Part shown: positions 34,101 through 45,860 of the stretch, piece after piece
Numbering within the stretch: the first letter of the stretch is position 1
Layout of the letters: each line of letters starts with the position of its first letter
Assembly (NCBI GenBank): GCA_964019055.1
Contig: OZ025207.1
Span: 5,879,501 to 5,943,500, forward strand
Source of the DNA: Anthopleura xanthogrammica
Taxonomy: Eukaryota; Cnidaria; Anthozoa; Actiniaria; Actiniidae
Reading direction: 5' to 3'
Length of the DNA stretch: 64,000 nt
Notes under the pieces: generated by a model
Seen by the model: the letters and a program-made list of their open reading frames with translations, nothing else
Database searches by the model: none
What the model was told of the DNA's origin: nothing
Made by a program: the position numbers and the translations under genes

Positions 34101-36653
34101 TATCACAGACAAGAAATTCAGAGCTATATGGAAACCGCCCATACGGATCGTCAGGTTTTGAAATTCATCAGGACGACGCCATTGAATTTCTTTGGCCTTG
34201 GTATATATGGCTAAATCAAATGTGACTACACTGTTCGTTTGGCCGAGACTTACACTCATATCTTGTACAGCTTTCATAACAGTATAAATAGTGCTGTACT
34301 CGGTGGCGGGTCCTGGAATCATGGGACAGTAGCCAATATTGGTGCACGGTGCAGTTACAGCTACAGAGGTAATAGCGTTGAACGCGCTCCAACTAGGCGT
34401 GGTTTGCTTATCTTCAGTGATGTCATCGCTGGTTGACAGAAGTGCACTGTTTTTGTTTAGTCTGAGGAGGAACCAAGCGAAGTCTCTGTTATCAATATTG
34501 GGTGCATCTTTGGAAAAATTACCAGATTCTTTTAACTTTCCTCGGTAAGATGTAACAGCGGGCCTTCGGCTACGCACTCCAAAATCATGAATAGCTTGAG
34601 AAGAAAGGGGTGCCTCCAGAGATCTTCTTTTTGAGGAGTGATCAGCTTTTGACTGCAAGGGTAGCTTTGGGCCAAATGCTTTTCTTTGATAGCCAACTAT
34701 TGTCGTGGCATGCGTAGTGCGCTTACCATCCAACGTCTCCTCATTCAAATCATTGTTGTCTGCCGCAAACTGCAAAAAGACACCAGGAGATAGGTTTGAC
34801 GGAACGATGACACCAAGCTGTTCTGACCTTGCACTGATTTCTCTAGCAAGGCCTGTGTTGATAATTTCTACGTCGTTGTAGGAGCAACAATGCCCCATTT
34901 TGTTAAGCAGTGTAATAAGCTGCTTCGAGCCTGTTAGGTGATGTATAGTGATGCCAAGTCCAACATGTTTAGGGGTTTTGAGTCGCGTGCGCGTAGATGT
35001 GTGTACCATGTCTTGACCTAGCATCAAAATTCTCCTTTCATCTTCTTGGCTTTTGCATGTTGCGGCGGGTTTATCAGACTCGTGATATTCTTGTTGCGAC
35101 ACAAACCACTGAAGAAAATGGTACAAACTATTAGGAACCACACTCCTGCCCCTTTCTAACGTAATATCATCAACTGAAAGTGGTCGTATGCAAATGCCTT
35201 TACTTTTCTTTATATCTTCTTTTAAAATCTGAGCCGCTTGAAATAGAACCTTCAGCTTCTCAGCTTCCGCATCATCTTTTTCCACTGGGGAGTAGCTACA
35301 ACTAAGGTAATCATTAGCCTTTGCGGTACTAACTGCAGCGTTGATGAGACTCTTTACGGAAATGCTGCTGGAGTAAATAAGTTCTGGTTTCGATGGGTCT
35401 GGCGGCTTGTGGAACACAATTGAATTACCAAAGTAATTGCTCAATCGTTTTTTCAGTTTTTCGCTTCTATAAGCTGGAGATGGCACACCGTTTAAAGAAA
35501 GTTTTTCTTTATACCGCTCAAGTAAGAAAGTCATTTCAAACGCCTTGCCAGCTGTGATTTCGTTATCTATTTCTGTTAAGAGCTCCTTGAATGACTTTTC
35601 GTATATGCATTCTTCCTTCTCGTCTTCGTCTTTGAATGTTTGACGCTTCAGGTTTGATTTGCTCACATAACTTGCTCTGCAGGCGCTGTGATATTTTGCC
35701 TCCACGGCGATGAGATCCAGCTCTCTGATATTCGTAATAAAATCCAAATCAGCTCTTGCTTCGGCGGCCGCAACTATAGATTTGCAAGCATCAAAGCTTG
35801 ACACGTTAATTAGTGTCTTAACACCTTTATGCTTGATTTTTTGGCAAAACATACACAAAGACCAGTTGATCTTTGTAGCCTTGGATCGAGAGGTGCGGCT
35901 TTCACATCCTTGATCTGTCTTTGTTCGTTTACTAGGCAAAGGCCCTGGCACGTCTCCACATTGGTCATCGTTACGAGCCACGCCTATAGGCAAAATAATT
36001 GATTACGTGGTTTTAAATGAAATCTACTCAATTTTGGGTCACTAAATAAATGCATCAACAAAGCAAAACATTAATGCCGAAAAATTGTCAAACTCTTATA
36101 CTTTTTTAATCTCTGTGCTTGGTTTATCCGGTGACAAATAGGATACCAGACAATATATTGTATCAACAGCATTTTACAAATCACCATTTGTATTATACAC
36201 TGCACAACGCGTATCAGAAATATTTTTTTCACTATTGAAAGCAATAACAAACTAAGTTTATTGAGTTTGTTTGTCATTTATTAAGTTAGTTATTCAAAAG
36301 GTGCCGGGCTCCTTATGAAATGAAGTCGAAAAAGCTTAATGTTTACAATTTATTTCAGCTATATCACACATGTAAATCTGAATTAAAGAAATACTTCAGA
36401 AAATTAAAAGAAAGCTTAATAAGAAGTCAACTTCTGGCTTAAGACGGTGATGAATTCCTAATCGAAGAATCATCATGTTGTACTTACAGACCATATATAT
36501 CCACAAAACGCATGTTTTATTTAAGTTAATCAAATAAAAGGGTTAAATTAAAACAAAAGCTACCAATAAAAAGGAAAATAAGTTAATTTTCTCTTATTTT
36601 CATACATTTTTATTCCAAAAGTAAGAGAGTACTAAAAACTTACCTTTTGGCAT
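31186..36653 (-). pseudogene. Academ-like transposase: DDE-type region, FEN/XPG-like nuclease, CXC domain
   Basis: Three exons by eye: 36644-36653 (ATGCCAAAAG), 31808-35983, and 31186-31729, with introns of 660 and 78 bp (donors GTAAGT and GTGAGT). N-terminus: CMFCQKIKH zinc-finger-like Cys pair with a later HSAC, then HVGLGITIHHLTGSKQL, FAADNNDLNEET and VTFDLAIY, probably the RNase-H-like transposase core. Then a PIN/FEN fold: IIDGMALVQ, VVFDRYDK, QEEADTRMM, SPDTDVLVLA, HALTGCDTTS. The end has a CXC run (VCRCDKSSCKSNRLCVC) and an Asp/Ser acidic tail. A TGA at 33942-33944 and a 1-nt shift near 33375 are the only defects; corrected length ~1576 codons. Confidence 0.8.
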
Positions 36654-37250
36654 CTTCAAGATGGCGGACGACAATGTTAAGAGCGTAATGCATCCTGGGA
36701 TTTACATTTCGTGACGTCAGAATAAATTACTTCCGGATTTTAATAAAAAAATTTATTGTTGTTTTTAGACATTAAAAATAAATAAACCTTTTTCAATTGT
36801 ACCTATGCCATATTTTTTCATAAAATAATCAATTTTTTTTATTCTGTGTCGTACTTTAATTCACTTAGGAAGCTTGTTCTTTTTCTCAGGCTTTCCGTTG
36901 CCATGGTAACCCAAATAATTCAAGAAAAAATCACTCAAAAGTGTTTAGCTCATTGTGTCACATGAGCTGTTCAATTTTCAAACAATTCGAAAAGGTAGTA
37001 AAGAAGATAACTATTTTTTTTTGTTTTGGCTTCAATCAAGGGCATGTTCGGTTATGCTAATTCAAACTATCCCCCACCCCCCTTAAAATCATAGCATAGC
37101 GGCTCTAAGACCCCATAATTCGCTATCATAACTGCTTTTACGATAAAGTATAGGTATTTTGCTATCAAAATCCGTTGTCAAACCTTTTGTGTAGTGGGGG
37201 TGCTACGTAGCGCCTATTTTGAGCCCTTTTTCAGATTCTCGCCTCGACTA
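36654..37250 (-). promoter_or_regulatory. 5' region of the Academ-like element
   Basis: A ~600-bp stretch between the start codon and the right terminus should contain the promoter. The complement of CAAGATGGCGGACGAC overlaps the start, an arrangement like YY1-type initiator promoters. No TATA box is evident. Confidence 0.35.
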
Positions 37251-37330
37251 ATAATTGTTCAAGATACTTCAGAAGACTTAATGTAATTTAAACTAGCTAG
37301 TTTCTGTACACTTGTGTTGGTTTGACTTTC

Positions 37331-37820
37331 GTTAGACTTGAGAGGCCAATCCCTCGTTGTCCGTAGATCCTATGTATAGCTTGCTTGCTTCTAGGTTGTT
37401 AGACTTGAGAAACCAATCCCTAGCTGGTTGTCCGTAGATCCAATGTATAGCTTGCTTGCTTCTAGGTTGTTAGACTTGAGAAACCAATCTCTGGCTGGTT
37501 GTCCGTAGATTCAATGTATAGCTTGCGTGCTTCTAGGTTATTAGACTTGAGAAACCAACATCTGGCTGGTTGTCCGTAGATTCAATGTATAGCTTGCGTG
37601 CTTCTAGGTTGTTAGACTTGAGAAACCAATCTCTGGCTGGTTGTCCGTAGATTCAATGTATAGCTTGTGTGCTTCTAGGTTATTAGACTTGAGAAACCAA
37701 TCTCTGGCTGGTTGTCCGTAGATTCAATGTATAGCTTGCGTGCTTCTAGGTTATTAGACTTGAGAAACCAATCTCTGGCTGGTTGTCCGTAGATTCAATG
37801 TATAGCTTGCGTGCTTCTAG
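37331..37820. repeat. 71-bp tandem repeat, 7 units, in the gypsy leader
   Basis: TTAGACTTGAGAAACCAATC begins each unit; starts at ~37332, 37399, 37470, 37541, 37612, 37683 and 37754. The first unit is 67 bp and diverged. The later units are nearly identical. Tandem repeats in the untranslated leader are known in some gypsy elements. Confidence 0.93.
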
Positions 37821-38109
37821 GACGATATATCCCTTGAATTTACGGTACGGCACACACAAATTCTTGATTACCTGTAGATCCAATTAGTTAGCTTGAATGT
37901 ATCACTTCAGTCTTGAATGTGAACAATTTTACTTGACTCTAGCACGTATTTGAATGTTGGATAATCTCAACTTTGAATTGAGATTTTCGTGTCTTTGTAC
38001 ATCAATGTTGAACTAAAATCACTTGAATGGTTGCCCCAGTCAGGTTCTGTGATCCAACGACGTACAACTAGAATTTTTGCTGGTTTATCCGGTGAGAAAA
38101 CTTAACGCA

Positions 38110-38128
38110 GGTCCCTTATCGGGCGCCA
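38110..38128 (-). other. tRNA primer-binding site
   Basis: The minus strand reads TGGCGCCCGATAAGGGACC two bases inside the 5' LTR. TGGCGCC is complementary to a CCA-ending tRNA acceptor stem and resembles tRNA-Lys-type binding sites. Confidence 0.75.
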
Positions 38129-38130
38129 AA

Positions 38131-38395
38131 TGTAAACTTTGTTTTCACGATACACTTTATCTGCTTTATTAAGTGATATCCTTGAAGAGTTAACCTGCTT
38201 GTTTCTCTGTCTTTCTGGTAGAGACGTATTCCCTATCAGATCTCAACCTAAACCAGCCCCAAAATCCGCTCTTTCCAAACTTGACCTAGCTCTTATACTC
38301 CTTACATTAACCCAACCCTCAAGGGAATCCTAAACACAAACACATTCACACATACAAACATACACACGAACATGCACACACTCATTCATGCTACA
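38131..38395 (-). repeat. 5' LTR (265 bp)
   Basis: Minus strand starts TGTAGCATG and ends GTTTACA, giving TG...CA ends. Its first 197 bp are repeated at 23963-24159. Confidence 0.85.
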
Positions 38396-39357
38396 CAAGC
38401 AAAGCTGTAAAGAGAACAGGGCTTCAAAACAAGCTAATTGTGAAAAATCCCATGGTCACTTTTGCTATGATTCACTTTGACTTCACTTGAGTTTGACAAA
38501 TTTGGTGGTTCAGTCATGTTCCTTTCTATTCTTCATTACTGCAATGAATTTCTGTAATTCTGAATTTCTTGTGTAGTTCATTTCTCTTAACTTAATAGTT
38601 GGAATTACTGATGTATTATTGTTCAGTAAAAATAGATTAAATTAAATTAATTCTTACTAGCCAGTTCAGCTGTTATATCAACTGTTTTGGCTTAAAAGTG
38701 TACATGAAAAATATGAGATACTTAAAAACTCATGAATATTTTATGAGAACACAATAGAATCATTGACCATGGAGGAGGTTTTAAATCTGATAAAATATCA
38801 TCTTTATTTGCATAAACTTTAACTCAGATTTTCTCTGACAAATTCAGTTCATTCATAAACAAGATGCTGCTCACAGCGTGCACTGGGATACCTGTGAAGA
38901 CGGGGCTCTGAGAAGGAAGGACACTGGGGCTGGGTCGTTTTTGAGTCGAAGTTAGAGGAGTTTGTTAATAGCGATAATCAGTAATTACAAACAAAATCAA
39001 TGTGATAATATGCCAACCAAGAACACAAAGGCTTTTCACAGTTCCTTTGTTTTACCAGCAAATCGATTTCTGGTTGGCACATAAACAGACTCAATTCATG
39101 TAAAGTATCCCTATAGGTGACTTTTTGTGTGCACAAGGTTGAAAGTCACCTGCTCAGGAAGTTGAATTTATTACCTATTCAAAGTTAATATATTCAATAA
39201 GACAATGATGAAGAAACGTGAAATAATCGTTTTTAATGTAACAACATTTTGAAGTAAGACAAGTTGCATAAGCTCTTACAAGAACAAACATAACACACAC
39301 GTTCTAAGTAATGTGAATATTTGGCTGTTGTCTTAGGGAGGGGTGTTTAAACCAATA
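38396..39357. other. Unassigned sequence
   Basis: AT-rich flank between the gypsy element and H3 with no recognised gene or repeat. Confidence 0.45.
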
Positions 39358-40087
39358 GAGTTTTTTCGTATCCTTTAAAATTCACGTGTAAATTTCATAG
39401 GGTGAAATTTCACATGCAAATTAGCAAATCTTGAATTAATTATCCGACTTGAATTAGTCGTTATATACAAATTATAAGCATTATAGGCTGTTGTGAACTA
39501 ATTTTCCAGGACAAATATAATGCTGCTTTTTTGCAACTTTCAATCAATAAGCAGGAACTGTATGTTATACTTGTTTTGCACATTCTCTTCATTTTCTGGA
39601 GTTATAACGTTCAAACGATAGCTTGTGAGAAGTGAGCTTTTATTGTAACAATGATTGACAATGTGCAGTTTATAAGCTTTTTATACATTGGTTGCATTCT
39701 CTAGTGCTTCAAGCTACGCTTACTCGATGCCGGATGCATGTTTGACTGTTCAAAAAGTTCAGTACATTATGGCGTTTCGTTACGTACTCGGAGCTATACA
39801 TTATCCGGAGAAAAATAGTACACTTGGCGGAAAACCAGAGGGGGGACATTATATAAAATTGATGCCAAGATAGGGGGGGGGGGGGGGGGGCTCGAAGTAA
39901 AATCACTCATTTGACACTTATTTTTATGTTATTTCTAACATAACAGAAGGGCGGGGGTAAGAACTAATTTTGTTTTTGTTTTGGAGGGGGGTACTGCCTA
40001 AGTTTTTGCTTGATAAATCTGGTTTTCCGCCCCCCCCCCCCTCCTGGTAATTATTGCACAGTCCCTAACTATAATAAGCAGCTAAAA

Positions 40088-41387
40088 TTAGTCGCTCTCG
40101 GAGCTGCTGCTAATAGTAATGCTTTTTTCGGCAGCAATAGCCTTTAAGTATTTTCTATGTGTTTTTGCTGCCTTTGCAGCAACTTGCATCATTGCTGACG
40201 CTTCGTTCATCAGCTTCGACAGCCTGTCTTTCCTTTTTGGGGGGCTTTACCCTGCAACAAGAATAAATGTACTTAAATATAGATATAGCTATTCTTACAC
40301 CAACTATTTTGCGTTGCCGCGTGATAGTGAAACACATTTTACTGATAGGGCTACTTGCAGAATTGATATCTCACTAAACGTTTCTCCCTATTAGAAACGC
40401 CTTCAAAGAAAAGCAACCAATTTCTTATCAAGCCCATCACATGGCAATGTTTGATTCTCCAATCTTAAAAAACAAACAAACCGTTTCTTTTTGTCCTTTA
40501 TGCCCTTTCTTCGTTGTTTCTTCGCTGGGGATTTACTTGTGTCCTGAAAATAAATATTAAAGATGAGGTTTACGTTGAAATTTTAATGAAAGCTTGCTAA
40601 TCAACGCGTGTAGTGGCATTACCTAACGCGAAACTACTAGCTTTACCTCTGAACTGGTACTATCAACGCCTTGACCGTGGTCACTGAGCTCCGAATCATC
40701 CTTCACTTCATGATCACTAGCATTTGCATTGTTAACTGGGTCAGACTTTTCTTGCTTTTCAGCATGTTGCATACGAACAGCAATATCCTGTACGGTTTGA
40801 CAACTGGATGTCTCTACCACGTGGACCTTCTCCCTAGCAGTAATTTTAGGATTGTCCCTGTGAAGTTAAATTGGCACTTTTAAGTGTTTTCCGACCATAA
40901 AGTTTCAAAACAACTACCATGCATGTTGACTCCTTCTTAGTTGTGCAAAGGGGTCAAAGGAAATATTTAGTATTGTTGAGTACATTCCGGTCGTTGGTAA
41001 AAAGCATTACTTACTTCATTCTTCTATGGATATTTCCTATCCGGTTTCTTATACTCTTCATCTTTTCCTTATCTTTTTCGGAGTCAATGTACTTCTTGTA
41101 GACGGCAGTTGGTAGTACATTCTGACCATTTTTCGAAATGTATTTACAAATTTCTTTCCAATCATTCCCGTGTTTTTCGGCAGCTTCAAGATAGAGCGCT
41201 TTCTCGTTTTCGCCAATACCATCCTTTCTCGTAACCACCTTTGGACCTATAATATTTTAAGTAAAATATATCAATGTTAAACTAGTCAGTTCACAAATTC
41301 ATTATGTCCGTTATACTGAAAGCCTGATATACTAATATACGTACCGTCGTTATCTTGTTGGCTGTTTTTTTCTTCAAAACACGACAT
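40088..41387 (-). CDS. H3 Myb/SANT-like accessory protein, five exons
   Basis: Exons by eye: 41345-41387, 41015-41246, 40647-40857, 40482-40543, 40088-40232. All have GT-AG borders and the total is 693 nt, giving 230 aa with no stop. Exon 2 carries NEKALYLEAAEKHGNDWKEI, a SANT/Myb-like helix pattern, and a basic tail (KSIRNRIGNIHRRMK). Exon 3 is acidic, exon 4 is a basic patch (SPAKKQRRKGIKDKKK) that could be a nuclear signal, and exon 5 has an Ala-rich helix (EASAMMQVAAKAAKTH) like the C-termini of the H1 and H2 partners. The likely role is DNA binding and transposase recruitment. The weakest junction is the exon 4 donor. Confidence 0.65.
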
Positions 41388-41805
41388 GCTACACGTAGTG
41401 CTATAGCTCAAGTCGAGTAACTGGACGCAAAGAACGTCAGTATGAATTTATACAACCATGGTTTTGATTTGCATAAGCATGTGCCAGCTTTGCACTTTGC
41501 GAACAATAGAACACTAAAACTCGCTAAAAACTTGCATCTGAGGCTGTTGTTTGGAACAAACAGGATTATAAATATGATAATACATATTGTATACATGCAT
41601 GTGAAACGTGCATTTCAAAATCTAAAGAATGGATGCATCTATGGGGTGTTGACTTGCGTATGCATGCATGTATGTGCCAGCTTGGCACTTTGCGAACACA
41701 ATCAAAGATAATTTGCATCTGAGGATATTGTTTGTAACAAACACGATTATAAAAAGGATTTTGCTTATTATTTGCATGCAGAACATACAGTTCATAATCT
41801 CAAGA
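41388..41805. promoter_or_regulatory. Divergent control region of H3 with a ~197-bp duplication
   Basis: TGTGCCAGCTTTGCACTTTG (~41480) and TGTGCCAGCTTGGCACTTTG (~41674) start two direct copies, each ending in AAGAATGGATG; only the second ATG opens the transposase. Several ATTTGCAT octamer cores lie here. Confidence 0.55.
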
Positions 41806-42955
41806 ATGGATGTATGTCCCTTCCCTAATTTCATTGCTACAGCTTCTACTGCTGTTTCATTTCTTCTCGCAGTGTTTGAATTAATTCAAGATGAAGATTG
41901 TATTTTACCTTTGTACCCAGCGGATAATGTTGTTTTCGCTCTGGTTATGTTACTGCACATTATATCAGATGAATGTTTTTTTCCACTTCGATTGGCAATA
42001 AGAAGAATTTTTCCAACGTTACGTATACAACGAGAGGAATATTGGCCTCGATTGATTAGTAACCCGGTAGATCTGTGGGAGTTAACGGGAGAGACACCCT
42101 CAAGTCTTACACATATGGTACAGAGAATTTCACCTGATGTAAAAAGGTTTGTACGAAATCCTCGTAATCCAAGACACAGGCTAAAGCAGACGAGGCCATT
42201 TGATTGACTACTCGAGATCGTATCTTAATGTGTTTCATATGGCTACGAACATACCCTACGTTTGCTGATCTCGGAAGCAGGTTTGGAGTCAACGCGTCAA
42301 CTGCAGCAGAGAATGTGCATATTATCTTATGATAACACTCGTACGTTACGAAAAACGCTACATCACTTGGTATTCTCAACAAACTTGGGATAGTCTGAGA
42401 GGATCTCTCGACGATTTTCCGGACGTCGTTGGTCTTATTGATGCCACGCCTATCTGCATAAATCGATCACAAGGGAACTTACAAAGATTGTATTATCGAA
42501 GGGATCGTGGCTGTCATTTCATGAATTGGCAGGTCATTGTGGATTGTAATGGATTTTTTACTTATGGTCAAGCAGGGTTTTTAGGGCATTTACTTGATTC
42601 AGACAGTTATGCTATGATGCCAAACATAGGACACAATTGTCCTTTATCGCTCCCAAGGGGCAGTTATATTTTAGCTGACAGTGGATACCCAACAGGCTAT
42701 CCACTACTTGTCCCTTTCTCACGTCGTGGTGGAAGACGTCTAACTGCTGATATGCTATTGTTCAACGAGGTTTTGTCAAGCCATCGCGTAAAAGTTGAAC
42801 ATAGAATAAATGATTTAAAGGTCTACAAGTGCATGGCAAGTCGTCGCTTTAGGCATAGGTGGCGACTAAGTACAGTGGCAAATTTAGTTATGGCCCTCAC
42901 CAATCGAAGACGCATAATCATTGCCGGCATACGTCGTCAGGCAAGGCGCATTTGA
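41806..42955 (+). pseudogene. H3 DDE_4-type transposase, frameshifted
   Basis: Starts MDVCPFPNF followed by a hydrophobic stretch, as in H1. WELTGETPSSL aligns with the H1 RNTGETPLSF region. The frame is lost near 42200 and again near 42320, although MCFIWLRTYPTFADLGSRFG is still readable between. The last part is open: catalytic D in GLIDATPICIN, D in LADSGYPTGY and E in VEHRINDLK, then a basic C-terminus. All catalytic acids survive, so this copy was inactivated only by two small indels. Confidence 0.82.
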
Positions 42956-43664
42956 CTATCCAAATGTTGAAATTGCGATCAGTGCTAATCCTGGGTAGAG
43001 TTGATTTTGATTGAAAAGTCAGTACTGCATGTTTGCGGTTGTTTGTTTAGACTGAAATACTTATACGCTAAGTATAAACTGGAAACGAACGTATTAATGG
43101 ACACTAGGATATAGTTATATAGCTAAATATGGCGAAAATAACTCCATACGGCGCTGTAATTTTTTGCACTCATGCGTAAATGACTTTAACTGCAATTAGT
43201 CATAAATAGCACTAATCGGTATTTGAACATCTGGACACAAAAGAACTGATGAAAAATATTTTACACAGGTGATTGCAGGGATCATTTGATGGCATTTTTG
43301 TGGTTATACAGTAGATATGGATTTACTCTAACGAGGATTAACACTGATCCTGATATGTTTGAGTCAAAACGCATTAGTGTTTACGTAGCCTATATGAATA
43401 TTAAAAAAAAAAAAATAGCATCATCACGTACTTAAATTGTAAATGTTATGTTAAGGAAATGTGATATTGATGAGATTAAACACAAGTTAACGTTTTAAAA
43501 GTAGATACATGTAGTAAAAACTTCAAACAACTTACTTTTATTCGACTTATTTGCATTGTATAGACTGACTCAAGACAGATAATTAATTCAAGATTTGCTA
43601 ATTTGCATGTGAAATTTCACCCTATGAAATTTACACGTGAATTTTAAAGGATACGAAAAAACTA

Positions 43665-44337
43665 ATGATTTCAAATCGTGAATTATTTGGAAAACTTACT
43701 GTAAAGTTTATAAAGTTTTCAAGTTTTCATAAAGTTTTTAATAACTGCATATTATGAAGTGAAACTGTAAAGATTGCCTTATGTTTCCTTAGAATTTCAC
43801 AATAGTTGTTTTGCAATTATTGATGTGTTGGAGAATGGTATCATATAGAATCAAACAGCCAGTGTGGCGAACTCGTGGATACTAGAAAAGAATTGGCGAA
43901 TGAACTATTGTTCTCTGCATTAGATTTGGCTTACTTGCAAAATTTCGAGAAATGAACAAATGCTTGAAAATAAGTTTTCATAAGAAGCTAACTCATTTCC
44001 CTGAGCTTGAAGGACAATGAAACTTTAATTCTATTTAGTTTATTTTTTTTGGGGGAGGGGTTAGGATGGTCTCAAGAGTAAAAAAATGTGAAGGTATAAT
44101 GCACTTATCAATGTAAATCCTATGGGGGGAGGGGGAGGAGTAGTCAGGCAAGGGGTGGGGATTTGAACAAAATTCTTCAAAGAAATTCAAGTGCCTCAGG
44201 AAGGGAATAAGCTATTGTTGATCAAATAAAAAAATAGAAGGCTAAAGGAGGAATTATTGACTAAATTGCCGAATTTCTCATCAAATTACCCACCCATATG
44301 CACTTGTTTACGATCAAATCTCACCCCTCCTTACATG
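43665..44337. other. Unassigned sequence
   Basis: Contains G-rich runs near 44050 and 44125 but no gene or element border. Confidence 0.45.
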
Positions 44338-44379
44338 CACAGGAACAAATCATCAATTCCCAACATGGGTGCAAGTTGG

Positions 44380-45860
44380 GGTTATCTTGGGGTTATCTTG
44401 GGATTGCAACCTGGGAAATACTATTTTCCCAAGTTTGTAAAAACGATACAACTTCCCAATGTGGATGAAATAGGGAATTACTTATTTCCCAAGTTTACCA
44501 CCAAGGTTGGGTCTATTTCATGCAAGTTGCTCCCAATAAGACAATAAGACAATGAATCCTGACTGTAGAGCTTCAACTCTAACTAACTTAGAACAATGTA
44601 TTAGTGAGGTACAAGCATTTTTTGCTACAAATAAGCTTAGCTGCAATACATCAAAGACTGAAATAGTTCATTTTACGTCACGTTTTTCAAAACAAATTTC
44701 AATACCTAGCATAACTGTTGGTCAACATATAGTAACTACTAGTAAAGAGGCTCGTAATTTAGGAGTAGTATTTGACCAGCATCTTTCTATGTCTAGTCAC
44801 GTAAATAAGGTTTGCCGCTCAGCCTCGTTAGCCATCAGAAATATTGGTAGGATACGGAAATATCTTGATAGTTCTTCTGCCGAGCGCTTAGTCCATGCCT
44901 TTGTATCCTCAAAGCTAGACTATTGTAATAGTGTTTTATATGGCATACCTGCCAAACAGTTATGCAAACTACAGCGCATTCAAAATTCCGCAGCTAGATT
45001 AGTGACTAGAACCAAGAAGAGGGAACACAACTCCAATACTATATAACTTACATTGGCTACCTATACAGTCTCGTATCACTTTCAAGGTATTACTGCTTAC
45101 TTATAAGATCATTAATTGTAATGCGCCTTTGTATCTAACTAGTTTACTAGAACATTATTTACCTAAACGTACGTTACGTTCAGCCACTAAAGGTCTCCTA
45201 GTGGTTCCTAGATCAGCGACCTCTACATATGGAGACCGAGCTTTCGCAAATGCAGCTCCAAAATTGTGGAATAAATTACCACAAATTATAAGAAACGCGG
45301 AATCAATTAACAAGTTTAAATCAAAACTTAAAACACATTTATTCAAAGAAGCTTTTAATTGTTAGTTGATATTATGAGATCTTACTGTTACTTCGTTTAT
45401 CAAGAATATTATCAACGCTTTATTATCGACTTATTATTATTTTATTTTTTAGTATAATATATTAGTTTTATTAGCTCTATATTTAGTATTTAATTTCGTT
45501 TTATTAGCTCTATATTTAGTATTTAATTTCGTTTTATTTCACTTCTATTATATCGTATATTTTTAAACTTCATTTGTAAATAGATATATTTTATAATGTA
45601 AGCACATTGAGGCTTGCGAAATGTGCAAGAATTTTTAATTAAATTAAATTAAATAAGTGGGAAAACAGGGAATTACTTATTTCCCAAGTTTACCAACAAG
45701 GTTGGGTCTATTTCAGACAAGTAGCTCCCAATGACTGGGAAAACAGGGAATTACTTTTTTCCCAAGTTTACCAACAAGGTTGGGTCTATTTCAGACAAGT
45801 TGCTCCCAATATCTAGAAAAACAGGGAACTAGTTATTTCTAAGTTTATCACCATGAAGGT
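44380..45860. repeat. ~79-bp satellite split by the LINE
   Basis: TTTCCCAAGTTTACCA and GGTTGGGTCTATTTCA recur with a ~79-bp period at ~44480, ~45680 and ~45760, plus a partial copy at ~45830. The truncated LINE sits between the first and second units. Confidence 0.75.
44541..45650 (+). mobile_element. 5'-truncated LINE (CR1/L2-like) 3' end
   Basis: Two frames encode the C-terminal part of a reverse transcriptase: NPDCRASTL onward with FVSSKLDYCNSVLYGIP and NSAARLVT, then after a 1-nt shift near 45020 LHWLP...LLEHYLPKRTLRSA...NAAPKLWNKLP ending at 45365. KLDYCNSVLYG and LWNKLP are typical of CR1/L2-group LINEs. The palm domain is missing. The 3' end has an AATTA-type repeat tail near 45635. 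AATAAGACAATAAGACAAT precedes it. Confidence 0.85.

Larger units (their letters stand above)
30112..37250 (-). mobile_element. Academ-like DNA transposon (7139 bp)
   Basis: Inverted termini begin TAGTCGAGGCGA on both sides, and the ~70-bp match includes GTAGCACCCCC and AAAAGGTTTGACAACGGAT. ATA is duplicated at 30109-30111 and 37251-37253. It encodes one long spliced minus-strand gene with a transposase-like N-terminus, a FEN/XPG-like nuclease and a CXC domain. The Academ superfamily is reported to pair its transposase with an XPG-type nuclease and to make 3-4-bp duplications, which fits. The class is an inference. Confidence 0.72.
23963..38395 (-). mobile_element. Ty3/gypsy LTR retrotransposon with a nested DNA transposon
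   Basis: Minus-strand order from the right: 5' LTR 38131-38395, primer-binding site, leader with 71-bp repeats, gag, pol (protease, RT, RNase H, integrase), purine tract, and part of the 3' LTR. The leader is split by the Academ-like element at 30112-37250. Without it the retrotransposon is ~7.3 kb. It is an RNA-mediated copy-and-paste element. Three in-frame stops make this copy non-autonomous. Confidence 0.9.
39358..43662. mobile_element. Harbinger-like two-gene DNA transposon H3 (4305 bp)
   Basis: The left end GAGTTTTTTCGTATCC matches the inverted right end, which has lost its last two bases; identity continues for ~85 bp through CACATGCAAATTAGC. TA lies at 39356-39357 and 43663-43664. 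A minus-strand five-exon partner gene (40088-41387) and a plus-strand transposase (41806-42955) diverge from a shared control region. Confidence 0.8.
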
